Positions 1 through 6,711 of a stretch of 16,257 nt of DNA are shown piece by piece. Under the pieces are notes generated by a model. It made no database searches, was not told where the DNA came from, and was given only the letters and a program-made list of their open reading frames with translations. The translations under genes were made by a program, and so were the position numbers. Source of the DNA: AC-69 sp036519575 (GTDB taxonomy: Bacteria; Actinomycetota; UBA4738; HRBIN12); contig DATDKZ010000072.1 in NCBI GenBank assembly GCA_036519575.1, positions 1-16,257 of the forward strand, written 5' to 3'. The stretch's first letter is position 1. The number at the start of each line of letters is the position of its first letter.

Positions 1-2
1 CC

Positions 3-1019
3 GAGCGCGGCCGCGCCGACCAGCGCCTCGTTGTCGCCGAGGGCGCCCTGGAGTCGGCGGCGGCTCGTCGGGACGAGGCTGCCGCGGCCGAGCGCGAGGC
101 GACCGAGGCCGAAGCCGGGATCAACCGCGCCTGGCGTGAGGCCTCCCATGAGCTGGAACGGCTTCGGGAGGAGTACGAGGAACAGGACCGGGTCCGCGGT
201 GATCTGGAGCGCAGGATCCGCGACGCCGAGCGGTTGCTGCGGGAAGGGCACGGGGCGGAGCCGGAGGAGGCGGTCGCCGGCCTGGGGGAGGAGGACTCTG
301 CCCAGTCGATCGAGCGACGCGCCGAGCTCGTGCAGCGGCGGCTCGCCCTCCTCGGCCGAGTGAACCTGCTGGCTGGGGGGGAGTTCGAGACCCTGCGGGA
401 GCGTCACGACTTCATGGCCAGGGAGCTCGACGACGTTCGGAAAGCCAAACGAGATCTGATGCAGGTCGTCGCCCGTATCGACGAGGAGATCGCAGCCACG
501 TTCGCCGCCGCCTACGCCGACGTTGCGGCGTCCTTCGAGGCCTTGTTCCAGGAGCTCTTCCCCGGGGGTGATGGACGCCTCGTGGCCACCGACCCCGAGG
601 ACATCCTGTCCACGGGGATCGAGATCGATGCCCGTCCGGGCCGCAAGCGCGTGAAGCGCATCTCGCTCCTCTCCGGCGGCGAACGGGCGCTCACCGCGCT
701 CGCCTTCCTGTTCGCCATCTTCAAGGCCAGGCCGAGCCCCTTCTACCTGATGGACGAGGTGGAGCCGGCCCTGGACGACGTGAACCTGCACCGATTCCTC
801 CGGTTGATCCGGGGATTCGTGGATGACTCCCAGGTGCTGATCGTGACGCACCAGAAACGGACGATGGAGGTCGCGCAGATGATGTACGGGGTCTCGATGA
901 GCGGGGAGGGGACCTCCAGGGTCATCGGGCAGCGCCTCGACACGCCGGGCGAAGATCCCCCGGCAGATCCCGGCGATGCGGTGACGGCGTTCCGCGGTCG
1001 GGGCGCAGCCACCGAGTAG
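3..1019 (+). CDS. smc: Chromosome partition protein SMC, C-terminal part (5' truncated by window)
   Basis: This is the C-terminal third of SMC, the ATPase of bacterial condensin, which works with ScpA and ScpB in chromosome compaction and segregation. The frame is already open at the window edge. Bases 3 to about 330 encode an Ala/Glu/Arg-rich coiled coil. The C-terminal ATPase head follows, with the ABC signature LSGGE at 669-683, Walker B with the catalytic acidic pair (FYLMDE) at 741-758, the D-loop ALDD just after, and the H-loop region VTHQKRTME near 843. The D-loop context reads VEPALDD rather than the usual VEAALDD. The protein ends in a short acidic/glycine tail of about 25 residues. 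The N-terminal head and hinge lie outside the window. The next gene, ftsY, starts 11 bases downstream, a neighbourhood common in bacteria. The identification is firm; only the 5' end is unknown. Confidence 0.97.
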   Translation, partial: ERGRADQRLVVAEGALESAAARRDEAAAAEREATEAEAGINRAWREASHELERLREEYEEQDRVRGDLERRIRDAERLLREGHGAEPEEAVAGLGEEDSAQSIERRAELVQRRLALLGRVNLLAGGEFETLRERHDFMARELDDVRKAKRDLMQVVARIDEEIAATFAAAYADVAASFEALFQELFPGGDGRLVATDPEDILSTGIEIDARPGRKRVKRISLLSGGERALTALAFLFAIFKARPSPFYLMDEVEPALDDVNLHRFLRLIRGFVDDSQVLIVTHQKRTMEVAQMMYGVSMSGEGTSRVIGQRLDTPGEDPPADPGDAVTAFRGRGAATE

Positions 1020-1022
1020 CCT
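1017..1022 (+). promoter_or_regulatory. Possible –10 hexamer (TAGCCT) ahead of ftsY
   Basis: TAGCCT overlaps the smc stop codon and lies 8 bases before the ftsY ATG, which has no Shine-Dalgarno sequence. The position would give an almost leaderless transcript. I see no good –35. The same hexamer sequence occurs before trmD. This is weak alone and stronger as part of the series described under findings. Confidence 0.3.
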
Positions 1023-1030
1023 GTGTCCGC

Positions 1031-2041
1031 ATGGATGTCCTGATCGTCGGCCTGTTCGTCGTCGCCGTCGCCATCGTCGTGGTGGGGATCGTCACGACCG
1101 TGTCGCGCCGCCGGGGCCCCTCCACCGGAGCTCGACCGTCGCCGATGCGACCGGCTGAGGCGCCGTCGCCCGCCGGCCGGCGCAGCGATGGCCTGGGGGC
1201 GAGAGCCCGGGCACTGCTGGCCGGAGGGACGCCCGGCGCGGACGGCTGGTCCCGGCTCGAGGACCTCCTGTTGAAGGCGGACGTCGGACCGGCCGCGGCT
1301 TCCCGGATGGTCCGGGACATCCGTGCTCGGTACGAGACGGGCGCCACTGCCGCCGACCCCGAGGACATGCTTCGGGACGAGATCGCGAGAATCTTGGGCG
1401 AGGACGGTGCGCTCCGCCTTCCCTCGGATCATCTGGGTGTGGTCCTCGTCGTCGGGGTGAACGGCGCCGGGAAGACCACGACCATCGGCAAGCTCGCCGC
1501 CCGGTTGGCTCGGGAGGGGCGAACGGTGAGCGTGGCCAACACGGACACGTTCCGGGCGGCCGCCTCCGAGCAGCTCGACGCATGGGCCAGACGGGCGAAT
1601 GTCCAATTGATCGCGCAGCAGCGGGGGGCCGACCCCGGCGCGGTGGCCTTCGACGCCGTTGAGTCCGCCCGGGCTCGCGACGTGGACGTCCTGATCGTGG
1701 ACACGGCGGGACGGCTGCACACTCGCACACCGCTGATGGATGAGCTCCAGAAGGTCAAGCGCGTGCTGGAGAAGGCCGCCGGAAACGTGGACGAGGTGCT
1801 GCTGGTCCTCGACGCGACCACGGGACAGAACGGCATCGCCCAGGCCCGGGCCTTCGCCAGCGCGGTGGACGTGACCGGTGTGGCCCTGGCCAAGCTCGAC
1901 GGGACCGCGCGGGGCGGTATCGTGCTCGCCGTCCGAGAGGGATTGGGGGTCCCGGTCAAGCTGATGGGGACGGGCGAGCGGATCGACGACCTCCAGGCGT
2001 TCGACTCGCGGGCCTTCGCCGAACGGATCCTGGGGGGTTGA
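1031..2041 (+). CDS. ftsY: Signal recognition particle receptor FtsY
   Basis: FtsY is the SRP receptor GTPase. It docks Ffh–ribosome complexes at the membrane and passes nascent membrane proteins to SecYEG. The 336-residue protein starts with a clear transmembrane segment (about residues 3-24). A basic, Pro/Ala-rich linker follows to about residue 70, then the helical N domain and the GTPase G domain. Visible motifs are the P-loop GVNGAGKTT (142-150), DTFRAAA (172-178), DTAGRLH (224-230), AKLDG (287-291, where T is usual at the first place) and GTGE (313-316). A real N-terminal membrane anchor replaces the long acidic A domain of E. coli and is typical of actinobacterial FtsY. The ATG has no Shine-Dalgarno sequence. 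The stop is one base before the next start, so the two genes are probably co-translated. Confidence 0.97.
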   Translation: MDVLIVGLFVVAVAIVVVGIVTTVSRRRGPSTGARPSPMRPAEAPSPAGRRSDGLGARARALLAGGTPGADGWSRLEDLLLKADVGPAAASRMVRDIRARYETGATAADPEDMLRDEIARILGEDGALRLPSDHLGVVLVVGVNGAGKTTTIGKLAARLAREGRTVSVANTDTFRAAASEQLDAWARRANVQLIAQQRGADPGAVAFDAVESARARDVDVLIVDTAGRLHTRTPLMDELQKVKRVLEKAAGNVDEVLLVLDATTGQNGIAQARAFASAVDVTGVALAKLDGTARGGIVLAVREGLGVPVKLMGTGERIDDLQAFDSRAFAERILGG

Positions 2042-2042
2042 C

Positions 2043-2438
2043 ATGCTCGAGAGCGTGGCCAAGGCCGACATCCTGATCGTCGAGGACCACCCGACGATGC
2101 GGGAAGCGATGCGGATGGTCCTGGAGCACGAAGGGTTCGACATCCGGGAGGCGAGCGATGGGCAGGCGGCGCTGGCCATGGCTCGAGACCGGCCGCCAGA
2201 CCTCATGTTCCTCGACCTCAACATCCCCGGCCCGAGCGGTTCCGAAGTGCTGAAGGAGCTGAAGTCGGCGCCCGAGACGGCAGACGTCCGAGTGATCATC
2301 GTGACCGCCGTGGGCGAGGAGGGTCGCGAGTACATCCTCTCGCTCGGGGCCGACGAGTACTTCACGAAGCCCTTCAGCCCCCTGGCGCTCCTTCGCACGG
2401 TGGAGAAAGTGCTGACCCCGGCGGAGGGTAGCGGCTAG
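2043..2438 (+). CDS. Stand-alone response-regulator receiver protein (CheY-like)
   Basis: This is a 131-residue single-domain receiver with no output domain. The phosphorylation site is complete: acidic pair E14-D15, phospho-acceptor D58 in FLDLNIPG, switch threonine T88 (VIIVTAV) and lysine K109 in the TKPF motif. Residues 9-125 fill the receiver fold, leaving only short tails, so output must come through protein contact. It starts one base after the ftsY stop, behind a G-rich stretch that could serve as a ribosome site. Its stop codon touches the ffh ATG directly. No histidine kinase is in the window. Its position between the two SRP GTPase genes suggests co-expression with them. A functional link to protein targeting is only an inference. 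It could equally be a phosphorelay intermediate that happens to sit here. Confidence 0.93.
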   Translation: MLESVAKADILIVEDHPTMREAMRMVLEHEGFDIREASDGQAALAMARDRPPDLMFLDLNIPGPSGSEVLKELKSAPETADVRVIIVTAVGEEGREYILSLGADEYFTKPFSPLALLRTVEKVLTPAEGSG

Positions 2439-3785
2439 ATGTTCGACGCGCTCACCCAGCAACTGGACGGGATCTTCAAGAAGCTCCGGTCGAGGGGCAA
2501 GCTCCATCCCAAGCAGGTGGACAGCGCGGTGGCCGACATGCGCACCGCCCTGCTCGACGCGGACGTGTCCGTGGAGGTTGCCGACGAGCTGCTGGCCAGA
2601 GTGAAGGAGCGAGCGCTGTCCCAGGAGGTGATGAAGAGCCTGACTCCCGCACAACAGGTCATCAAGGTGGTGCGGGAGGAGCTTCAGGCGACCATGGGCG
2701 GCACCCAAGCGGCGTTCACCCTTCCGTCCGCCAGGCCCGCGGTAGTGATGCTGGCCGGGGTTCAGGGCTCGGGCAAGACAACCGCGTCCGCCAAGCTCGC
2801 TCGGATGCTGAGAGAGAAGGGCAAGCACCCGCTGCTCGTGGCGGCGGACCTCCAACGCCCCGCGGCCGTCGAGCAGCTGTTCACCCTGGGGGAAGAGATC
2901 GGCGTCCCGGTGGCCTCGGAAGGCACGGATCCGGTGAAGGTGGCCAAGGCGGGGGTGAAGCGGGCCGAACGGGAGGGGCTCGACGTGGTCATCGTCGACA
3001 CGGCCGGGCGCCTCCACGTGGACGAGGAGATGATGAAGGAGGCCCGGCGGGTGAAGGATGCGATCAAGCCCCATCACGTGCTGATGGCCTCCGACGCGAT
3101 GACCGGTCAGGACGCCGTGGTCCAGGCGCGCGCGTTCATGCGTGAGGTCGACACGACCGGGTTCATCCTGACCAAGCTCGACGGCGACGCCCGGGGCGGG
3201 GCGGCGCTCTCGATCACCGCCGTGACCGGTCGCCCGGTCTTCTTCGCGGGGACGGGGGAGCGCCCGGCGGACATCGAGCCGTTCTATCCGGACCGGATGG
3301 CCTCGCGGATCCTGGGGATGGGCGACGTGCTCACGCTGATCGACCGGGCCCAGGAGGGCCTCGATGCCGACAAGGCCAAAGAAGCCGCGGAGAAGATGGC
3401 CACCGCCCAGTTCACGCTGGAGGACTTCCTGGTTCAGATGCGGGAGATGCGAAAGCTCGGGCCGCTCCAGGATCTGCTGGCCATGCTCCCCGGGATCCCC
3501 GGAGGCAAGGACGCGCTGAAGGACCTGGCCGGCCAGGTGGACGAGCGCCAGCTGGTCCGAGCCGAGGCCGTCATCTGCTCGATGACCCCGGAGGAGCGCC
3601 GGAACCCCGCTATCATCGGTGGGTCCCGGCGCCTGAGGATCGCCCGCGGCTCCGGGACCACCACGGCAGATGTGAACTCCCTGCTGAAGGAGTTCGACGG
3701 GGCCCGGAAGATGATGCGGACGATGCTCGGCGGCAAGCGGGGCCTGAAGATCCCGGGCCTGCCGGGGATGCCGGGGAGCTCGTAA
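2439..3785 (+). CDS. ffh: Signal recognition particle protein Ffh (SRP54)
   Basis: Ffh is the SRP GTPase. It binds 4.5S/SRP RNA and hydrophobic signal sequences as they leave the ribosome, then docks with FtsY. The 448-residue length is usual. The N domain covers residues 1-95. The G domain carries P-loop GVQGSGKTT (107-115), DLQRPAA (137-143), DTAGRLH (187-193), TKLDGDARGG (245-254) and GTGE (271-274). The methionine-containing M domain runs from about 325 to 430 and includes the SRP-RNA-binding stretch SRRLRIARGSG (396-406). A short Gly/Pro/Met tail ends the protein. The ATG follows the receiver gene stop with no gap. The rpsP gene begins 13 bases after the stop, the common ffh–rpsP order. 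I did not find an SRP RNA gene in the window. Confidence 0.98.
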   Translation: MFDALTQQLDGIFKKLRSRGKLHPKQVDSAVADMRTALLDADVSVEVADELLARVKERALSQEVMKSLTPAQQVIKVVREELQATMGGTQAAFTLPSARPAVVMLAGVQGSGKTTASAKLARMLREKGKHPLLVAADLQRPAAVEQLFTLGEEIGVPVASEGTDPVKVAKAGVKRAEREGLDVVIVDTAGRLHVDEEMMKEARRVKDAIKPHHVLMASDAMTGQDAVVQARAFMREVDTTGFILTKLDGDARGGAALSITAVTGRPVFFAGTGERPADIEPFYPDRMASRILGMGDVLTLIDRAQEGLDADKAKEAAEKMATAQFTLEDFLVQMREMRKLGPLQDLLAMLPGIPGGKDALKDLAGQVDERQLVRAEAVICSMTPEERRNPAIIGGSRRLRIARGSGTTTADVNSLLKEFDGARKMMRTMLGGKRGLKIPGLPGMPGSS

Positions 3786-3786
3786 G

Positions 3787-3793
3787 AGAAGGA
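3787..3793 (+). promoter_or_regulatory. Ribosome binding site of rpsP
   Basis: AGAAGGA lies 5 bases before the rpsP ATG. It is one of the few clear Shine-Dalgarno sequences in this window and fixes the rpsP start. Confidence 0.7.
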
Positions 3794-3798
3794 ACGGG

Positions 3799-4083
3799 AT
3801 GACGACCAGGATCAGATTGCGGCGGATGGGGGCCAAGAAGCGGCCCTTCTTCCGTGTGGTAGTGGCCGACCAAAGAAGCCCTCGCGACGGCCGGTTCATC
3901 GAGAACATCGGGAAGTACCACCCGCTCGAGGATCCATCGCTGATCGACATCGACGAGGCGAAGGCGCTGGAGTGGCTCCGAAAGGGCGCGCAGCCCAGCC
4001 AGGCCGTTCAGGTGCTGCTGACCAAGGCGGGCATCTGGGAGAAGTTCCAGTCGGAGAAGAAGGAGAGCAAGGCGGGGTCGTGA
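3799..4083 (+). CDS. rpsP: 30S ribosomal protein bS16
   Basis: This is small-subunit ribosomal protein bS16, which binds 16S rRNA in the 5' domain early in 30S assembly. The 94-residue length is close to the family norm. The N-terminus has the family pattern: IRLRRMGAKKRPFFRVVVAD (residues 5-24) followed by RDGRFIENIGKYHP (29-42). The C-terminal part includes the conserved EWLRKGAQPS segment and a short Lys/Glu-rich tail. The ATG has a good Shine-Dalgarno sequence 5 bases upstream. The stop codon TGA overlaps the GTG start of khpA (GTGA), so the pair is translationally coupled. Confidence 0.98.
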   Translation: MTTRIRLRRMGAKKRPFFRVVVADQRSPRDGRFIENIGKYHPLEDPSLIDIDEAKALEWLRKGAQPSQAVQVLLTKAGIWEKFQSEKKESKAGS

Positions 4084-4316
4084 AGGAGCTCCTCGAGTAC
4101 ATCGCGAGGGAGCTCGTCGAGAACCCCGACGCGGTCGAGGTGAACGAGGTTCACGACGATCGCGGGATCCTCCTCCAGCTCACGGTGGATCCCGAGGACA
4201 TGGGTAAGGTGATCGGCAAGGGCGGGCGAACGGCGCGAGCCATCCGCCAGGTGGTGAAAGCGGCGGCCATCCGCGAGGGGGTTCACGCCGCGGTCGAGAT
4301 CGTCGACCAGGGATGA
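4080..4316 (+). CDS. khpA: KH-domain RNA-binding protein KhpA (YlqC family)
   Basis: This is a 78-residue single KH-domain RNA-binding protein. In Gram-positive bacteria KhpA pairs with KhpB (Jag/EloR) and affects cell division and wall growth. It nearly always sits between rpsP and rimM. The GxxG loop that contacts RNA is GKGG (residues 46-49) inside MGKVIGKGGRTARAI. I chose the GTG at 4080 because it gives the family N-terminus MKELLEYIARELVENPD and overlaps the rpsP stop as GTGA. The frame stays open further upstream through rpsP, so a start at 3972 is possible on paper but would add unrelated sequence. The stop overlaps the rimM start as ATGA. Confidence 0.95.
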   Translation: MKELLEYIARELVENPDAVEVNEVHDDRGILLQLTVDPEDMGKVIGKGGRTARAIRQVVKAAAIREGVHAAVEIVDQG

Positions 4317-4831
4317 ACCGCGAGCCGACCGTCGTGGTCGGCCGCATCACCCGGCCCCACGGCCTGAAGGGCGAACTCTCCGTCCTGGTGCTGTCGGAGG
4401 TGGAAGGCCGATTCGCCGACGGGGCTGTGGTCTTTCGTGAGGACGGCAAGCCGCTCACCATCGAGTCGGCGCGGCGTCACCGCGGTGGGCTGCTGGTGAA
4501 GTTCCGCGAGGTCCCCGACCGGACGGCCGCCGAACGCCTGTCCCGAAGCGTCCTGGTGGTGCCCGAGTCCGCGTCTCCGCACCTGCCCGACGGCTCATGG
4601 TGGGACCACCAGCTTGTGGGCTGCGCGGTGGCCACCGAGTCGGGCCGTCCGTTGGGGACGGTGCACGAGGTGATCCACACCGCAGCGAACGATGTGTGGA
4701 GCGCGGTATCGGATGAAGGCGAGACGCTGATCCCGGCACTCAAGGACGTGATCGTCTCGGTGGACACGGCGGGCAAGCGCATCGTCGTCCGCGAGATCCC
4801 CGGCCTCACGGTCCCGGAGGCGGAGCCGTAG
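4313..4831 (+). CDS. rimM: Ribosome maturation factor RimM
   Basis: RimM is a 16S rRNA-processing factor that helps assemble the 30S head, acting with protein uS19. The 172-residue protein has the two expected parts. The N-terminal RimM barrel opens with VGRITRPHGLKGEL (9-22). The C-terminal PRC-barrel includes the WWDHQLVG motif (96-103), LGTVHEV (114-120) and LIPALKDVIVSVD (139-151). It overlaps khpA by four bases (ATGA). In most bacteria trmD follows directly, but here a 67-base gap and an exported-protein gene intervene. The identification is firm. Confidence 0.96.
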   Translation: MNREPTVVVGRITRPHGLKGELSVLVLSEVEGRFADGAVVFREDGKPLTIESARRHRGGLLVKFREVPDRTAAERLSRSVLVVPESASPHLPDGSWWDHQLVGCAVATESGRPLGTVHEVIHTAANDVWSAVSDEGETLIPALKDVIVSVDTAGKRIVVREIPGLTVPEAEP

Positions 4832-4898
4832 CGTTGGCCGCGGGGAACCGTCTCGGGCCGGGCGGTGTAGGAGGGGTGTTCGCCGAAGAGAGGCCTTG

Positions 4899-5477
4899 AT
4901 GCGCCGGTCCGTGGTCGCGCTGAGCGTCCTGGTCGTGGGAACCGTGCTCGCCCTCGCCGCCGCCGGGCCGGCATGGGCGAAGACCCCTCCATTCGGCGTG
5001 CAGCTCTCCACGACCCGGCCGCAGCCGGGGGAGACGGTGAGCGTGTCGGTCCGGTTCTGGGACGATCGCCGGCACACGAAACCGGCCACCTGGTGGGACG
5101 TCCCAAGGATCCCGCACCTGTTGTGGGCGGTTCCCGTGGACGCGCAGGGGAACAACGATCTCGAGGCCGCCGTCCCGGTCACCGTCCGGCGCGGCGGCTT
5201 CGCCGAGTATCGAGGAACGCTGACGCTTACCGAGCCTGGGTCATACGTGCTGGTCCCGTTCTCGGTCGAAGGCGGCTTCGACGCGCCGGCGGGGTATCCG
5301 AAGCCGATCGCCCTCGACATCGCCGCCGCACCCTCACCCGCCATGTCTGCCACGTCCGGTTCGGGCGGGGGCCCGTGGCTCCCCATCGCGATCGCGTCGG
5401 CGCTGGGCGCCGCCGTGCTCGGGGCGCTCCTTGCGCGGCGCGCGAGCAGGGTACGCGCGTCCCGCCCCGCCGCATGA
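4899..5477 (+). CDS. Unrecognised exported, C-terminally membrane-anchored protein
   Basis: I do not recognise the family. The 192-residue protein begins with a strong signal peptide: MRRS, a hydrophobic core to about residue 23, and a likely cut after AWA at 27. About 115 residues follow that look like a beta-sandwich. A PQPGETVSVSVRF stretch (41-53) and GTLTLTEPGSYVLVPF (106-121) give the alternating strand pattern and the Pro-Gly / Pro-Gly-Ser-Tyr turns seen in Ig-like or FixH/CopC-like domains. A Gly/Ser linker (150-158) leads to a C-terminal transmembrane helix (about 160-180) and a short Arg-rich tail. I used ATG 4899 rather than the TTG one codon earlier because AGAGG lies 5 bases upstream. 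Placement between rimM and trmD is unusual. The role is unknown; a surface metal- or ligand-binding domain is a guess. Confidence 0.85.
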   Translation: MRRSVVALSVLVVGTVLALAAAGPAWAKTPPFGVQLSTTRPQPGETVSVSVRFWDDRRHTKPATWWDVPRIPHLLWAVPVDAQGNNDLEAAVPVTVRRGGFAEYRGTLTLTEPGSYVLVPFSVEGGFDAPAGYPKPIALDIAAAPSPAMSATSGSGGGPWLPIAIASALGAAVLGALLARRASRVRASRPAA

Positions 5478-5485
5478 TCGGGCGC

Positions 5486-5494
5486 TGCTAGCCT
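5486..5494 (+). promoter_or_regulatory. Extended –10 promoter of trmD (TGC-TAGCCT), probably leaderless
   Basis: An extended –10 element (TG, one base, TAGCCT) ends 6 bases before the trmD GTG. Transcription would start at or next to the first base of the start codon. No Shine-Dalgarno sequence is present and I see no –35, which an extended –10 can do without. Confidence 0.5.
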
Positions 5495-5500
5495 TCGCGA

Positions 5501-6172
5501 GTGCGCATCGACGCGTTCACGATCTTTCCCGCCATCGTCGAGGGCCCGCTGCGTGAGAGCCTGCTGGGCAAAGCGATCGAGGCCGGCATCGTCGATGTCC
5601 GGGTCCACGACATCCGCCACTTCGCCACCGACAAGCATCGCCAGGTAGACGACGAACCCTACGGCGGGGGGCCGGGCATGGTGCTGAAACCCGAGCCGGT
5701 GTTCGCCGCGGTCGAATCGCTGGGAGAGGGAACCAAGCGTGTGATCGTGCTCTCGCCCGCCGGACGCCGGTTGGAGCAGTCACTCGTTCGTGAGCTGGCG
5801 AAGGAACCCTGGCTGGTGCTCATCAGCGGCCGGTACGAAGGCGTCGACGAACGTGTCGTGGAGGGCCTTCCTGCCGAAGAGGTATCGATCGGCGACTACG
5901 TCCTCTCGGGTGGCGAGATCCCGGCCCTCGTAGTGCTCGAAGCTGTCACCCGCCTGGTTCCGGGGGTCGTCGGCAAGGAGGAGTCTCTGGAGCGAGAGTC
6001 GTTCGAGGACGGTGCCCTCGACCATCCGCACTACACGCGCCCGAGCGAGTTTCGGGGGATGGCGGTCCCGGACGTGCTGCTCTCGGGAAACCACGCGGAG
6101 GTCGAGCGGTGGCGACGGGAGGCAGCCCGAGAGAAGACCCGCCGTAACCGTCCCGACCTGCTGAAAGGCTGA
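5501..6172 (+). CDS. trmD: tRNA (guanine-37-N1)-methyltransferase TrmD
   Basis: TrmD transfers a methyl group from S-adenosylmethionine to N1 of G37 next to the tRNA anticodon, preventing +1 frameshifts. It acts as a SPOUT-class homodimer. The 223-residue protein has VDDEPYGGGPGM (49-60), GRYEGVDERV (110-119) and the trefoil-knot cofactor loop SIGDYVLSGGE (129-139). It also has R151 and the DHPHYTRP segment (174-181). At the place of the catalytic aspartate of the E. coli enzyme (D169, in EDSF) this protein has E166 (RESF). Glutamate may be a natural variant here. The GTG start gives the family N-terminus MRIDAFTIFP directly, supporting a leaderless message. The rplS gene follows after 42 bases, the usual order. 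Confidence 0.97.
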   Translation: MRIDAFTIFPAIVEGPLRESLLGKAIEAGIVDVRVHDIRHFATDKHRQVDDEPYGGGPGMVLKPEPVFAAVESLGEGTKRVIVLSPAGRRLEQSLVRELAKEPWLVLISGRYEGVDERVVEGLPAEEVSIGDYVLSGGEIPALVVLEAVTRLVPGVVGKEESLERESFEDGALDHPHYTRPSEFRGMAVPDVLLSGNHAEVERWRREAAREKTRRNRPDLLKG

Positions 6173-6192
6173 CCGGGAGGGTCCGACCCGGC

Positions 6193-6201
6193 TGCTATCA
6201 T
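6193..6201 (+). promoter_or_regulatory. Extended –10 promoter of rplS (TGC-TATCAT)
   Basis: TGC followed by TATCAT, 5 of 6 matches to TATAAT, lies in the 42-base trmD–rplS gap and ends 13 bases before the rplS ATG. It predicts a leader of only about 7 bases. No Shine-Dalgarno sequence precedes the ATG. A –35 at normal distance is not evident; CTGACC at 6169-6174 is too far (21 bases). Confidence 0.45.
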
Positions 6202-6214
6202 CGGGACTCCCGCC

Positions 6215-6709
6215 ATGAACAAGACCGATCTCGTCGACAAGCACTATCTGCGCTCGGACATCCCGCCGTTCCGGCCCGGAGACACCGTCAAGGTGCACGT
6301 CCGGGTGGTGGAGGCCGGCCGGGAGCGGGTCCAGGTGTTCCAGGGCGTCGTGATCCGGCGTCAGGGCGGCGGCCTCCAGGAGACGTTCACCGTCCGCAAG
6401 GTGTCATTCGGCGTTGGGGTTGAGCGGACGTTCCCCGTCCACTCGCCGTCCATTGCCAGGCTTGAGGTGGGAACCCGAGGGAAGGTGCGTCGGGCCAAGC
6501 TGTACTACCTGCGCGAGCTCCGAGGCAAGAAGGCCCGGATCCGGGAGCGGCGAGTCGGCCCGGAGGAACTGGCGGCGGCCCAGTCCACCTCGGCCGAGGG
6601 AACGCTCGAGGAGGCGACCGAGCCGCAAGGGGCAGTCGATGAGGCGGCCGGGATGGAGCCGGTGGAGGTCCCCCAAACCGCGGGCGTCGAAGCCGAGAGC
6701 CAGGGCTAG
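6215..6709 (+). CDS. rplS: 50S ribosomal protein bL19 with long acidic C-terminal tail
   Basis: This is large-subunit ribosomal protein bL19, which lies at the 30S–50S interface. Residues 1-115 are the standard protein. They include the N-terminus with HYLRSDIPPFRPGDTVKV, FQGVVIRRQGGG (42-53), TFTVRKVSFGVGVERTFPVHSP (57-78) and the basic RRAKLYYLRELRGKKARIRE (92-111). The normal family length is near 115. Here about 49 further residues follow (116-164), rich in Glu, Ala, Pro and Gly and without Lys or Arg, so probably disordered and negatively charged. The frame and codon bias stay the same up to the stop, so the tail looks genuine rather than a readthrough. The lepB gene starts two bases after the stop. 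Confidence 0.97.
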   Translation: MNKTDLVDKHYLRSDIPPFRPGDTVKVHVRVVEAGRERVQVFQGVVIRRQGGGLQETFTVRKVSFGVGVERTFPVHSPSIARLEVGTRGKVRRAKLYYLRELRGKKARIRERRVGPEELAAAQSTSAEGTLEEATEPQGAVDEAAGMEPVEVPQTAGVEAESQG

Positions 6710-6711
6710 GC

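Noticed and set aside
743..2398. Long minus-strand open frame (551 codons) across smc–ftsY–receiver
   Set aside because: It lies antisense to three clearly identified genes, has no recognisable domain and is low-complexity. High GC with strong third-position bias makes such shadow frames common.
1956..3950. Long minus-strand open frame (664 codons) opposite ffh and rpsP
   Set aside because: Antisense to Ffh over nearly its whole length. The His/Leu/Gly/Arg-rich composition is what reverse reading of GC-rich codons gives; no motif or ribosome site supports it.
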